Shown here: piece by piece, positions 42,109 to 50,663 of the stretch
Numbering within the stretch: the stretch's first letter is position 1
Layout: every line of letters begins with the position of its first letter
Source of the DNA: VXYL01 sp965199945
Lineage (GTDB): Bacteria > Pseudomonadota > Gammaproteobacteria > Pseudomonadales > Azotimanducaceae
DNA: 64,000 nt
Assembly (NCBI GenBank): GCA_965199945.1
Contig: OZ241354.1
Location: forward strand, 1,550,001-1,614,000
Direction of reading: 5' to 3'
Program-made: the position numbers and the translations under genes
The notes under the pieces: generated by a model
Seen by the model: the letters and a program-made list of their open reading frames with translations, nothing else
The model's database searches: none
What the model was told of the DNA's origin: nothing

Positions 42109-42300
42109 TCACCAGCTCTTGCCCTTCAACTCCTCTGGGAAGAGCTTGCGATTCGACAACCGGTACTCGTCCAAAGCGTGGATGAGATGCTCGATCGTGT
42201 CTCGCTGCTCCCCAGCGTCGTCTTCCTCCATCCACGATTGGATCATGGTGCCGAGGTACGTCGCTTTCTCTTGCGAGGTGAATCTCCTGAGTTCGTTCAT
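42109..42300 (-). CDS. Small acidic protein upstream of the SNF2 helicase
   Basis: 63 residues: MNELRRFTSQEKATYLGTMI, a middle acidic run (WMEEDDAGEQRDTIEHLIHAL), and the ending LFPEELKGKSW. Helical and charged, no family recognised. It ends 8 bp before the helicase ATG on the same strand, so it is probably co-transcribed and may regulate or bind the helicase. The start is supported by a modest GAGG upstream. Confidence 0.6.
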   Translation of the reverse strand: MNELRRFTSQEKATYLGTMIQSWMEEDDAGEQRDTIEHLIHALDEYRLSNRKLFPEELKGKSW

Positions 42301-42589
42301 TGCCTCGTGCTATTCCGCCCGCGGCCAAGGTGCCGATTGGCCTCGCCGAACCACCGCGACCTGAGTTCCGTCAGACGCTGGCACCTTCGTTCAAGCGGCG
42401 CGAGTTCATGGCACCAGTGTCCCAAGGCGGCTTCGCAGGTTCCCGCATGCCGCCGGGGCTCGTTCTGGCCGCGTATCGTACATGATGCTGCGGCGAGGTC
42501 GCGCCGGCATGCACAAGCTGGACGGATCGCAAGTGACCTGCCGCGTGGACTTCGCTACGCTCTTGGACGACAGACAAGAGGAGCGACCC

Positions 42590-43447
42590 ATGAACGAATC
42601 CGACGCTGGCCCGGTGGCTGGCAAGCTGCTGAGCGAGCGCGCCTACGTGGTGACCGAGGGTGCGCTGGCGGACTACTACAACGGCTTGAAGCTCGCGCCG
42701 AGGACGGACGGCCTGGTGCCGACGACGGTGGCGAGCGACGCCGAGAACGGCTACTTCAACGAAATCGCGTTTCCCAACCACGTCGGCCACCTGTGGATGC
42801 GCCAGGGGTGGGAGTGCTTCGGCAGCATGAAGGCTGGCGGCACCTATGCCGCGAGCGGGCGCATCCGCGACATCTACGCGCATCGGGACCGCTCGGTGGT
42901 GTACTACGAAGTGGACGTGAAGGACGCCGCCGGCGCCGTCGTGGTGCGCACGCACCACCACCAGAGCTTTCTGCGCGAGAAGCCGGCCGGCGGCACGGTG
43001 GCGTTCCGGGATCCGAACCGCAAGCCGGGGGCGCGCAAGTTCGACGTGCCGCCGGGCGAGCGCTTCGGCGGCCTGTCGCGCACCATCACCTTGGAGATGT
43101 GCGGCGAGTACTTCCACGGCGACGCCAACTACCACACGGACAAGGCAGCGTCGGCCGAGCTCGGCTTTCAAGACGTGGTGGTCGGCGGGCGCATGACCCT
43201 CGCCTACGCCGCGCACATTCTGGAGGAACGCTTCGGCGACGCCTGGTGGCGCAGCGGGCGCTTGAACGTGAAGTTCACCAATCCCACTTGGCCGAACGAC
43301 ACGCTGACCGTGCATGGCGTGGCCACCGGCGTGGTCGCCGACACGGCGGAAGCGCCCGGCAACGGGGAACGCCAGGGCGCGTTCGTGTGGATCGCCAAAT
43401 CCGACGACACCGTCGTGCTGGTGGGCGAAGCAAGCGTTGCCGCCTGA
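42590..43447 (+). CDS. MaoC-like (double hot-dog) dehydratase
   Basis: 285 residues from the ATG at 42590 with AAGAGGAG just upstream. Two hot-dog halves: the first holds YVVTEGALADYYNGL and FPNHVGHLWMRQGWE; the second has DANYHTDKAASAELGFQDVVVGGRMTLAYAAHIL, the hydratase-like motif region, ending LNVKFTNPTWPNDTLTVHGVATG. Members hydrate or dehydrate acyl-CoA thioesters. The downstream esterase gene overlaps its 3' end, so they form an operon. Substrate unknown. Confidence 0.8.
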   Translation: MNESDAGPVAGKLLSERAYVVTEGALADYYNGLKLAPRTDGLVPTTVASDAENGYFNEIAFPNHVGHLWMRQGWECFGSMKAGGTYAASGRIRDIYAHRDRSVVYYEVDVKDAAGAVVVRTHHHQSFLREKPAGGTVAFRDPNRKPGARKFDVPPGERFGGLSRTITLEMCGEYFHGDANYHTDKAASAELGFQDVVVGGRMTLAYAAHILEERFGDAWWRSGRLNVKFTNPTWPNDTLTVHGVATGVVADTAEAPGNGERQGAFVWIAKSDDTVVLVGEASVAA

Positions 43448-44375
43448 GCCGACGGCGCCGCTGGCCGGGGTTTCGCGGCGCGCGCTGGTCTACGGCCGCG
43501 CCGACGGCCAAGACCTCTGCGCGGAGCACCATCTGGCCAATGACGCCGCCGTACGCGCCGGCAAGGCCGTCGTCATGGTGCATGGCGGCGCCTGGAGCGC
43601 CAACGACCGGCACACGCCAGCCGTGCTCTGCGACTTGCTGGCCGCGGCTGGCTATGCGGTCTTCTCGCTGGACTTCCGCGACGGGCGCAACGGCAAGCAC
43701 CCGTGCGCCGTGCGCGACATCGTGGCGGGCATCCGCCATGTGCGGGCGAACGCGGAGGCGCTCGCCATCGACGCCGACGCCATCGGCTTGGTCGGCAGTT
43801 CCTCGGGCGGCCACCTTGCGCTGTTGAGCGCGATTCAGCCGGATGCGCCGGCGCATCGCGGCACGCCCTTCTTCGTCGCGGAATCGCTCGGCGAAGCCGA
43901 CGTCTCCGCCGCCGTCTCGTGCGTCGCGGCGCTGTGGCCGGTCTCCGACCCATTGGTTCGGTTTCGCTACGCCATGAAGAGCGGGCGCGACGAATTGGTC
44001 GCCGCGCACCTGCGCTACTACCGCGACGAGCAGCACATGCAGGACGCGAGCGTGCAGAAGGCGCTCGCGCGCGACGAAGCGCAGTCGCTGCCACCGCTGC
44101 TGCTGGTGCAGCCGGGCGAAGACGCCAACGTGCCGCGCGAGATGACGCTCAACCTCGTGCGGCAGTACCAGCGCACCGGTGGGACGCTGCGCTACCTCTT
44201 CTATCCGGGACTGCCGCACGCCTTCGCGTACCAGGCATCGCCGGAGACGACGCGGCTGGCCGGGGAACTGCGCTGGTTCTTCGACCAGCACCTGCGGCGC
44301 GGTCGCCGAACGCCAGCGCTTGAGCGAGCCGCGCTTTTCCCGACGCCGCAAATGCCCATACACTCTCGCCCGTGA
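43437..44375 (+). CDS. Alpha/beta hydrolase, carboxylesterase-like
   Basis: About 312 residues. The start is uncertain: a TTG at 43437 overlaps the dehydratase gene by 11 bp, and an ATG at 43314 would lie deep inside it. The hydrolase marks are MVHGGAWSANDRHTP (oxyanion HGGAW), GLVGSSSGGHLALLSA (nucleophile Ser in GxSxGG), LVQPGEDANVPREMT (acid Asp/Glu region) and YPGLPHAFAYQ (catalytic His). The layout matches hormone-sensitive-lipase-type esterases. It overlaps the following DUF2085 gene by 4 bp (GTGA). Confidence 0.85.
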   Translation: MPPEPTAPLAGVSRRALVYGRADGQDLCAEHHLANDAAVRAGKAVVMVHGGAWSANDRHTPAVLCDLLAAAGYAVFSLDFRDGRNGKHPCAVRDIVAGIRHVRANAEALAIDADAIGLVGSSSGGHLALLSAIQPDAPAHRGTPFFVAESLGEADVSAAVSCVAALWPVSDPLVRFRYAMKSGRDELVAAHLRYYRDEQHMQDASVQKALARDEAQSLPPLLLVQPGEDANVPREMTLNLVRQYQRTGGTLRYLFYPGLPHAFAYQASPETTRLAGELRWFFDQHLRRGRRTPALERAALFPTPQMPIHSRP

Positions 44376-44896
44376 CCCGCGCATCAGCACACTCGGCACA
44401 AGACGCGCCATTGCTCGGAGCACCGGCGCTCGGCGGCGCCGGACGAACGGCGCTGTGCTTCGCCAGCATCGTCGCCTTGGGGCTGATCGTCGCGCCGGCC
44501 GTGCTGGCTGCGGCGGGTTCGCCCTACGGCGCGGTGCTGCGGTGGTTCGCGCATCCGATCTGCCATCAGCTTGCGGAGCGCAGCTTCCACCTGCTCGGCG
44601 AGCCGTTTGCGGTGTGCCAGCGCTGCACCGGCCTGGGCGCAGGATTCGCGCTTGGCGTGCTGGTCTGGCCGCACCTGCGGCGCACCGGGGCATGGCTGGC
44701 GGCGAATCCACGCTGGGTGCTGGCGTTCATGCTGCCGCTCGGCATCGACTGGGCGGCGCCGAACACGCCGGCGTCGCGGTTCGCAACGGGGCTGCTCGCG
44801 GGATTTCCCGTCGCCCTGCTGGCGCTGCTCGCGCTGCCGCGCCCTGCAACGGCCAACAACGAAATACACAAGCAACTTGGGGAAGGGAACTCATGA
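44372..44896 (+). CDS. DUF2085 membrane protein
   Basis: 174 residues with a GTG start overlapping the esterase stop. Three or four membrane helices. The DUF2085 signature is intact: HPICHQLAERSFHLLGEPF, then VCQRCTGLGAGFALGVL, with paired Cys that could form a redox or metal site. Function unknown. It overlaps the next gene by ATGA, so the run from the dehydratase to 45369 is one transcription unit. Confidence 0.85.
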   Translation: MTRASAHSAQDAPLLGAPALGGAGRTALCFASIVALGLIVAPAVLAAAGSPYGAVLRWFAHPICHQLAERSFHLLGEPFAVCQRCTGLGAGFALGVLVWPHLRRTGAWLAANPRWVLAFMLPLGIDWAAPNTPASRFATGLLAGFPVALLALLALPRPATANNEIHKQLGEGNS

Positions 44897-45369
44897 ACAA
44901 TCCGAAAGTGAAACCAGCGCTCATCGCCGGCATCGTCTTCGGCGCGTTGGCCGTCGTGCCCATCGTGTCGTACGTGAACGCGCTGTGCTGCGCCCTCTAC
45001 ATCGGCGGCGGCGTGCTGGCCGTCTATCTCTACCTGAAGGACATTCCGCGCCCGGACGCCAGGCCCTCCGGCGACGGCGCGGTCCTCGGCATGCTCACCG
45101 GCCTGTTCGGGGCCGTGGCGCAAACGGTGGTCGGCACGCTTCTGCGCGCCATGGGCGTCGGCGAAGAGCAAGTGCAGACGACGCGGCAACAGCTGGCAGA
45201 GGCTGGCGTCGAACTGCCGCCCCTCGCCATGGATCTGTTGGGCATCAGCGGCCTGTCGGTCGGCTCGGTGCTGATCGGTCTCGTCGGGTCGGCGATCCTG
45301 TTCGTCATCTTCGGCGCCATCGGCGGCCTGATCGGCGTGTCGATCTTCTACAAGAAGGACGGCGCGTAG
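44893..45369 (+). CDS. Small multi-spanning membrane protein
   Basis: 158 residues with GGAAGGG upstream of the ATG. Helices at about 8-30 (ALIAGIVFGALAVVPIVSYV), 33-50, 65-85 and 125-150 (SVGSVLIGLVGSAILFVIFG) flank a soluble loop with VGEEQVQTTRQQLAEAG. Glycine-rich helices recall glycine-zipper or DUF4199-like proteins, but no family is assigned. Last gene of the operon; exonuclease III starts 12 bp later. Confidence 0.65.
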   Translation: MNNPKVKPALIAGIVFGALAVVPIVSYVNALCCALYIGGGVLAVYLYLKDIPRPDARPSGDGAVLGMLTGLFGAVAQTVVGTLLRAMGVGEEQVQTTRQQLAEAGVELPPLAMDLLGISGLSVGSVLIGLVGSAILFVIFGAIGGLIGVSIFYKKDGA

Positions 45370-45381
45370 GCGGCCTGCAAC

Positions 45382-46152
45382 GTGCGCATCGCCACTTGGA
45401 ACGTCAACGGGCTGCGCGCGCGGCTCGACTTCATCCTGCATTGGCTGCGCAGCCGAGCGCCGGACGTGCTGGGAATGCAGGAGCTCAAGGTCACCGACGA
45501 CGAGTTCCCCCATGCGGCGTTCGAAGAGTGCGGCTACCAAGTGGCGACGCACGGGCAGAAGGGCTGGAACGGCGTGGCAATCGCCTCGAAGCTGCCGCTT
45601 GAAGTGGAGGAGCGCGGGCTGCCGGGGCAAAGCGATGCCGGGGCGCGGCTGATTCACGCCCGGATCGCGGACTTGAGCTTCGCCACCGTCTACTGCCCCA
45701 ACGGCAAGGATCTCGACCATGCGGACTTCCCCATGAAGCTCGCGTGGTACGACAGCCTGCGCAACTACGTGGCGACAGTCGATCCGGCAACGCCGTTCGC
45801 GCTCGGCGGCGACTTCAACATCGTGCCGGAACCAGTGGACTGCTGGCGCGGCGAAGCGGCGGACGGCTCCATCTTCTGCACCGAAGACGAACGCCGCCGC
45901 TACCAGGCATTGCTCGATCTGGGATTGACGGACCTGTTCCGCCACTTGCGCCCGGACGCGCAGCGCTTCTCTTGGTGGGATTACCGCGGCGGCGCTTTCC
46001 ACCGCGGCATGGGCTTGCGCATCGACATGCTGCTCGGCAGCAGCGCCGTGGCGGAGCGCACGCGACAAGTCGTGATCGACCGCGAGTACCGCCGCAAGCA
46101 GGACGGATTGACCGCCTCCGACCACGCGCCGGTCTACGCCGACTTGGACTGA
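45382..46152 (+). CDS. xthA: Exodeoxyribonuclease III
   Basis: 256 residues with a GTG start. Endonuclease/exonuclease/phosphatase fold: MRIATWNVNGLRARL (Asn), LGMQELKVTDDEFP (catalytic Glu), VYCPNGKDL, LGGDFNIVPEPVD (Asp-x-Asn), then FSWWDYRGGAFHRGMGLRID and ASDHAPVYADLD (catalytic Asp-His). The enzyme cuts at abasic sites and degrades duplex 3' ends in base-excision repair. It lies 31 bp upstream of the acyl-CoA carboxylase gene. Confidence 0.95.
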   Translation: MRIATWNVNGLRARLDFILHWLRSRAPDVLGMQELKVTDDEFPHAAFEECGYQVATHGQKGWNGVAIASKLPLEVEERGLPGQSDAGARLIHARIADLSFATVYCPNGKDLDHADFPMKLAWYDSLRNYVATVDPATPFALGGDFNIVPEPVDCWRGEAADGSIFCTEDERRRYQALLDLGLTDLFRHLRPDAQRFSWWDYRGGAFHRGMGLRIDMLLGSSAVAERTRQVVIDREYRRKQDGLTASDHAPVYADLD

Positions 46153-46183
46153 TCGCCGCCTTCTTCAACGTCAGAGACAACGC

Positions 46184-49100
46184 ATGAAGCTGCTCATCGC
46201 AAATCGCGGCGAGATCGCGATTCGCATCGCCCAGGCCGCTGCCGAACTCGACATTCCGACGGTGGCCGTCCACTCCAAGGACGACGAACGCTCGCTGCAC
46301 GTGCGCCGGGCGGACGAATCTGCGCCGATCCCCGGCGTGGGCGCGCGCGCCTACCTGGACGTGGAGGCCATCGTCGCCGCGGCGCAAGGCGCGGGCTGCG
46401 ACGCCCTGCACCCCGGCTACGGCTTCTTAAGCGAGAACCCGGCGCTGGCGCGGGCCTGCGACGCGGCTGGCATCGTCTTCGTCGGCCCGGCCGCGGCAAC
46501 GCTGGAACGCTTCGGCGACAAGAGAGCGGCGCGCAAGCTCGCCGCCGAACTCGGCGTGCCAGTGATCGGCGGACTGAGCGAGGCGGTGGATCTGGCCGCG
46601 GCGCAACGCTTCTTCGCGGACCTTCCAGCCGGCGCGGCCATGCTCGTCAAGGCGGCCAACGGCGGTGGCGGGCGCGGCATGCGCATCGTCCACGACGCCG
46701 GCGACATCGACGACGCCTTCGCCCGCGCGCAGTCCGAGGCGCAGGCGGCGTTCGGCTCGAGCGACGTCTACGTCGAACGCTTCCTCGCCGACGCCCGGCA
46801 CGTCGAAGTGCAAGTGGCGGCCGACGGCAGCGGCGGCTTCTGCCACTTCGGCGATCGCGACTGCACGATTCAGCGCCGCCACCAGAAGCTGATCGAAGTG
46901 GCACCCGCCCCTGCCCTCTCGGACGCCGTGCGCGACGGCATGGCTTCGGCGGCGATCGAACTGGCGCGCGCCGCGAACTACCGCAGCCTCGGCACCTTCG
47001 AGTTCCTCGTCACCGGTGCGCCGGGCGAGCAGCGCTTCCACTTCATCGAGGCCAATGCGCGGTTGCAAGTCGAGCACACGGTGACGGAGGAAGTCGCCGG
47101 GGTCGACTTGGTGCAGCTGCAACTGCGGCTCGCCCAGGGCGCCACGCTCGCCGAGCTCGGCTTCGACGCCCCGCCGCGAATGCGCGGCCATGCGGTGCAA
47201 GCGCGGGTGAACATGGAGACGATGACCGCCGACGGCGCCACGAAGCCCGCCGGCGGCGTGCTCGGCGCCTTCGACCCGCCTACCGGCCCGGGCATCCGCA
47301 CGGACACCTTTGGCTATGCCGGCTACGCCACCAGCCCGCATTTTGATTCGCTGCTGGCGAAGGTGATCGTCCACAGCGACGCCTCCTTCGCCGCCGCCGT
47401 GCGCAAGGCGGAACGGGCGCTGGCGGATTTCCGCATCGAGGGCGTGAACACCAACATCCCGTTCCTGCAGGCGATCATGCGCCGCGCCCTGGCGTCGCCG
47501 GTGGTGCATACGCGGTTCGTGGACGAGCACATGGCCGATCTGGTGGCTGATGCGGAGGCGACACCAGCCGCGCCACGCCACTTCGGCACCGCGCCGACAG
47601 CCGCCCCCGCTGCGGCCGGCGCAAAACTCGACAGCGACGATCCACTGGCGGTACTCGAACACGGCAAGTCCGCCGCGGAGCGCACCGCCCCGACCGCGGT
47701 GCCGGAAGCGCCCGAGGGCCAAGCCGTCGTCTCGGCGCCGATGCAGGGCACAGTGGTGGGGGTCGAAGCGAGCGCCGGGGAGGACATCGCCGAAGGCGCG
47801 CTGCTGCTGGTGATGGAAGCGATGAAGATGGAACACGAGATCCGCGCGCCGGCGAGCGGCACCATCGCGCAGATCACCGTGGCCGTGGGCGACACGGTTT
47901 GGGAAGACCACGCGCTCGCCTACATCGAAGAGAAGGACGTCGCCGCCAGCGGCCCAGGCGACGACCGCGAAGTCGACCTCGACCACGTGCGCCCGGACCT
48001 CGCCGAAGTCCACGAGCGCCATGCCGCGACCTTGGACGGGGCGCGCCCGGACGCCGTGGCCAAGCGGCGCAGAACCCATCAGCGCACCGCCCGCGAGAAC
48101 GTGGACGACCTGTGCGACGCCGGCACCTTCGTCGAACACGGCCAGCTGGTGCTCACGCCCGGCACCGGGCTCTCCCTCGAAGAAACCATCCGCAAGTTCC
48201 CCACCGACGGCATGGTCACCGGCATCGGCGCCGTCAACGGCGCACACTTCGGGCGCGAGCGTTCGCGCTGCGTGGTGATGTCCTACGACTACACCGTGCT
48301 GGCCGGCACCCAAGGCGCCATCAACCATCCGAAGACAGACCGGATGCTGGAACTCGCCGAGAAGTGGCGCATTCCGATGGTGCTGTTCGCCGAAGGCGGC
48401 GGCGGACGCGCCGGCACGGGCGGACGCCGGCAAGGCAGCGCCGCAACGCCGCCGAAGCGGCCCGCCGGCGATCCAGTGCGGCGCTTCGACGCCCCTTCGC
48501 GCCCGCTGGACACGCCTACCTTCGCCTCGATGGGGCGACTCTCCGGCCTCGTGCCGATGGTGGGCATCACGTCGCGCTACTGCTTCGCCGGCAACGCCTC
48601 GCTGCTCGGCTGCTGCGACGTCATCATCGCCACCCGGGACGCCAACATCGGCATGGGCGGCCCGGCGTTGATCGAGGGCGGGGGCTTGGGCGTATTCCGC
48701 CCGGAAGACATCGGCCCGCTGGCCGTGCAGACCGCCAATGGCGTGGTCGACGTGGCGGTGGAGGACGAAGCCGAGGCCGTGGCGGTGACCAAGCAGTACC
48801 TCTCCTACTTCCAAGGCCGAATGCAGGACTGGGAGTGCGCGGACCAGCGCCACCTGCGCAACATCGTGCCGGAGAACCGCCTGCGCATCTACCGCGTGCG
48901 CGACGTCATCCACGCGCTCGCGGACACCGGCTCGGTGCTCGAACTGCGCCCGAAGTTCGGCCTCGGCATGGTCACCGCGTTCATCCGCATCGAAGGCCGC
49001 CCCATCGGCGTCGTCGCCAACAATCCGGAGCACCTCTCCGGCGCCATCGACAGCGACGGCTCCGACAAAGCCGCCCGCTTCCTGCAGCTGTGCGACGCCT

Positions 49101-49603
49101 TCGACATCCCCGTGCTGGTGCTGTGCGACACCCCGGGCATGATGGTCGGCCCGGAGATCGAGAAGACCGCCCTGGTGCGCCATTGCAGCCGCCTGTTCGT
49201 CACCGGCGCCAACCTCACCGTGCCGCACGTCACCATCGTGCTGCGCAAGGCATACGGCCTCGGCGCCCAGGCGATGGCCGGCGGCAGCTTCAAGGAGCCG
49301 TTCGCGGCCGTGGCATGGCCCACCGGCGAGTTCGGCGGCATGGGCCTTGAAGGCCAGGTGAAGCTCGGCTTCCGCAACGAACTGGCCGCCATCGACGACG
49401 CCCAGGAACGCATCGACCGCTACGAAGAACTGGTGGCCGCCGCCTACGAACGCGGCAAGGCGCTGAACGCCGGCATGTCCTTCGCCGTGGACGACGTGAT
49501 CGACCCCGCCGACTCCCGCCACTGGATCACCGCCGCCTTCGACGCCGCCCCGCCACCACCGCCGAGGAAAGAGAAGAAGCGCCGCAACGTGGACACTTGG
49601 TAG
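46184..49603 (+). CDS. Single-chain biotin-dependent acyl-CoA carboxylase (BC-BCCP-CT fusion)
   Basis: 1139 residues. Biotin carboxylase covers 1-450 (LIANRGEIAIRIAQAAAEL, HPGYGFLSENP, KAANGGGGRGM, EANARLQVEHTVTEEVAG). The biotin carrier domain lies near 510-585, with EAMKMEHE and biotinyl Lys548. The carboxyltransferase fills 610-1139 (FPTDGMVTGIGAVNG, GSVLELRPKFGLGMVTAFIR, LCDTPGMMVGPEIEK, GSFKEPFAAVAWPTGEFGGM). Most bacteria split these functions over two to four proteins. Single-chain forms are known as long-chain or broad-range acyl-CoA carboxylases. The substrate (acetyl, propionyl or longer acyl-CoA) cannot be read from sequence. Complete, no lesions. Confidence 0.93.
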   Translation: MKLLIANRGEIAIRIAQAAAELDIPTVAVHSKDDERSLHVRRADESAPIPGVGARAYLDVEAIVAAAQGAGCDALHPGYGFLSENPALARACDAAGIVFVGPAAATLERFGDKRAARKLAAELGVPVIGGLSEAVDLAAAQRFFADLPAGAAMLVKAANGGGGRGMRIVHDAGDIDDAFARAQSEAQAAFGSSDVYVERFLADARHVEVQVAADGSGGFCHFGDRDCTIQRRHQKLIEVAPAPALSDAVRDGMASAAIELARAANYRSLGTFEFLVTGAPGEQRFHFIEANARLQVEHTVTEEVAGVDLVQLQLRLAQGATLAELGFDAPPRMRGHAVQARVNMETMTADGATKPAGGVLGAFDPPTGPGIRTDTFGYAGYATSPHFDSLLAKVIVHSDASFAAAVRKAERALADFRIEGVNTNIPFLQAIMRRALASPVVHTRFVDEHMADLVADAEATPAAPRHFGTAPTAAPAAAGAKLDSDDPLAVLEHGKSAAERTAPTAVPEAPEGQAVVSAPMQGTVVGVEASAGEDIAEGALLLVMEAMKMEHEIRAPASGTIAQITVAVGDTVWEDHALAYIEEKDVAASGPGDDREVDLDHVRPDLAEVHERHAATLDGARPDAVAKRRRTHQRTARENVDDLCDAGTFVEHGQLVLTPGTGLSLEETIRKFPTDGMVTGIGAVNGAHFGRERSRCVVMSYDYTVLAGTQGAINHPKTDRMLELAEKWRIPMVLFAEGGGGRAGTGGRRQGSAATPPKRPAGDPVRRFDAPSRPLDTPTFASMGRLSGLVPMVGITSRYCFAGNASLLGCCDVIIATRDANIGMGGPALIEGGGLGVFRPEDIGPLAVQTANGVVDVAVEDEAEAVAVTKQYLSYFQGRMQDWECADQRHLRNIVPENRLRIYRVRDVIHALADTGSVLELRPKFGLGMVTAFIRIEGRPIGVVANNPEHLSGAIDSDGSDKAARFLQLCDAFDIPVLVLCDTPGMMVGPEIEKTALVRHCSRLFVTGANLTVPHVTIVLRKAYGLGAQAMAGGSFKEPFAAVAWPTGEFGGMGLEGQVKLGFRNELAAIDDAQERIDRYEELVAAAYERGKALNAGMSFAVDDVIDPADSRHWITAAFDAAPPPPPRKEKKRRNVDTW

Positions 49604-49652
49604 GCTCTTGGAGGAGCTTAAGTGGCGGTCAGGTGGGTCAAGGGAGGAACTG

Positions 49653-49871
49653 ATGAGGTACATGCAGCGTAGCCCAGCTGTCCGCAACGCGATCTTTTTC
49701 TCCGGCATCCTTGCTTTTGCGGCCATCGTCGCCTTGGCCATGGATGCACTCGGCACGAGCAAGGCGTTCTTGGCAGCGTTGCCGCTGTGCATCGTCGTCG
49801 CAGGCGTCGTCGGCACCGTGCCGGCGGCACGCAATCGACCCCGCCGACTTTGCGGGCTCGATCCGATCTAG
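49653..49871 (+). CDS. Small two-helix membrane protein
   Basis: 72 residues from the ATG at 49653 with AGGGAGG six bases upstream. Two hydrophobic helices (AIFFSGILAFAAIVALAM and AFLAALPLCIVVAGVVG) are followed by a basic tail (AARNRPRRL). No family recognised. It stands between the carboxylase and a lipoprotein gene on the same strand. Confidence 0.6.
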   Translation: MRYMQRSPAVRNAIFFSGILAFAAIVALAMDALGTSKAFLAALPLCIVVAGVVGTVPAARNRPRRLCGLDPI

Positions 49872-49970
49872 GCCCGCATGCGGTATTACCGCCCGCGGTT
49901 CGACATTCGCTCCAAGGGGATATCGTGTGCGTCGCTTGACACGGCGCAAGAAAGGCATAGGCTTCTACCC

Positions 49971-50276
49971 ATGAAGTCGAGTGTCCGTCTTGGGGTCGCG
50001 CTGGCAGCCTTCGCGCTGGCGGGCTGCCAAGCCGTGGAACCGATGACCTTCCACTTCAAGTGGCATGAGGGCGACGCCGGCTTCAAGTGGTTCGCCGAGT
50101 GCTTGGGCGAGCACCCTCGCGGGACAAACCTGAAAGGCCGCATCGAGATCGTGGATCCGGTCACGGCCAAGCGAATGGCTCGGCGGGGCCCCAATGCGAA
50201 AATCGAGGAGGAGGATTTGGCGGGCTTGCGCTGTATTCCTCCCGTCGAGGTCACTCCACCAAGAAGCGAGCAGTGA
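49971..50276 (+). CDS. Small putative lipoprotein
   Basis: 101 residues. The signal MKSSVRLGVALAAFALAGCQ ends in the lipobox LAGC (Cys19). The mature part is short and charged, with FHFKWHEGDAGFKWFAECLG and IEEEDLAGLRCIPPVEV; two Cys could pair. No family recognised. About 100 bp without features precede it, and it is unlikely to share a promoter with the carboxylase. Confidence 0.65.
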   Translation: MKSSVRLGVALAAFALAGCQAVEPMTFHFKWHEGDAGFKWFAECLGEHPRGTNLKGRIEIVDPVTAKRMARRGPNAKIEEEDLAGLRCIPPVEVTPPRSEQ

Positions 50277-50366
50277 ACCGCCAACTTAGCGCATCCACGC
50301 GCAATGTCGTTTGTCTGGCGTGACGCAGCGCAGTTTCGATTGCCGTTGAAACCCGGTCGATGCACA

Positions 50367-50594
50367 ATGGAGGACATGGGGCCGCGCCGAGTGGAACGAA
50401 TGCACAACGAATTGTCGATTGGCGATGTTCTGACGGCAGAGTACCTGGCGCTCACCGTCGCCGACGCGGCCGACGAGGCACACTGGGACATGCAGTTTGC
50501 CAAATCGCAACGCTTTCTGGAGCAACTTGCGGACGAAGCCGCACGGGAACGAAGCCTAGGCCGGACTGAAGATTTGGATCCCACACGCTGGTGA
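50367..50594 (+). CDS. Small acidic hypothetical protein
   Basis: 75 residues if started at 50367; later ATGs at 50376 and 50400 are possible and none has a clear ribosome site. The sequence (MHNELSIGDVLTAEYLALTV, then ADEAHWDMQFAKSQRFLEQL) is helical and acidic with no recognised family. It precedes the Uma2-type gene by 69 bp on the same strand. Confidence 0.4.
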   Translation: MEDMGPRRVERMHNELSIGDVLTAEYLALTVADAADEAHWDMQFAKSQRFLEQLADEAARERSLGRTEDLDPTRW

Positions 50595-50663
50595 AGTCGC
50601 GCACTGGTGCGCCGCCAGCACGCCGGGCAGTCCCGACCTTGCGACGCCCATCGGGAGCAAGCG

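Noticed and set aside
37712..42364. 1550-residue plus-strand frame antisense to the SNF2 helicase
   Set aside because: No recognisable motif, compositionally biased, and fully overlaps a gene with intact helicase motifs on the other strand.
46427..49834. 1135-residue minus-strand frame antisense to the acyl-CoA carboxylase
   Set aside because: Shadow frame created by codon bias; the plus-strand protein has every expected carboxylase motif.
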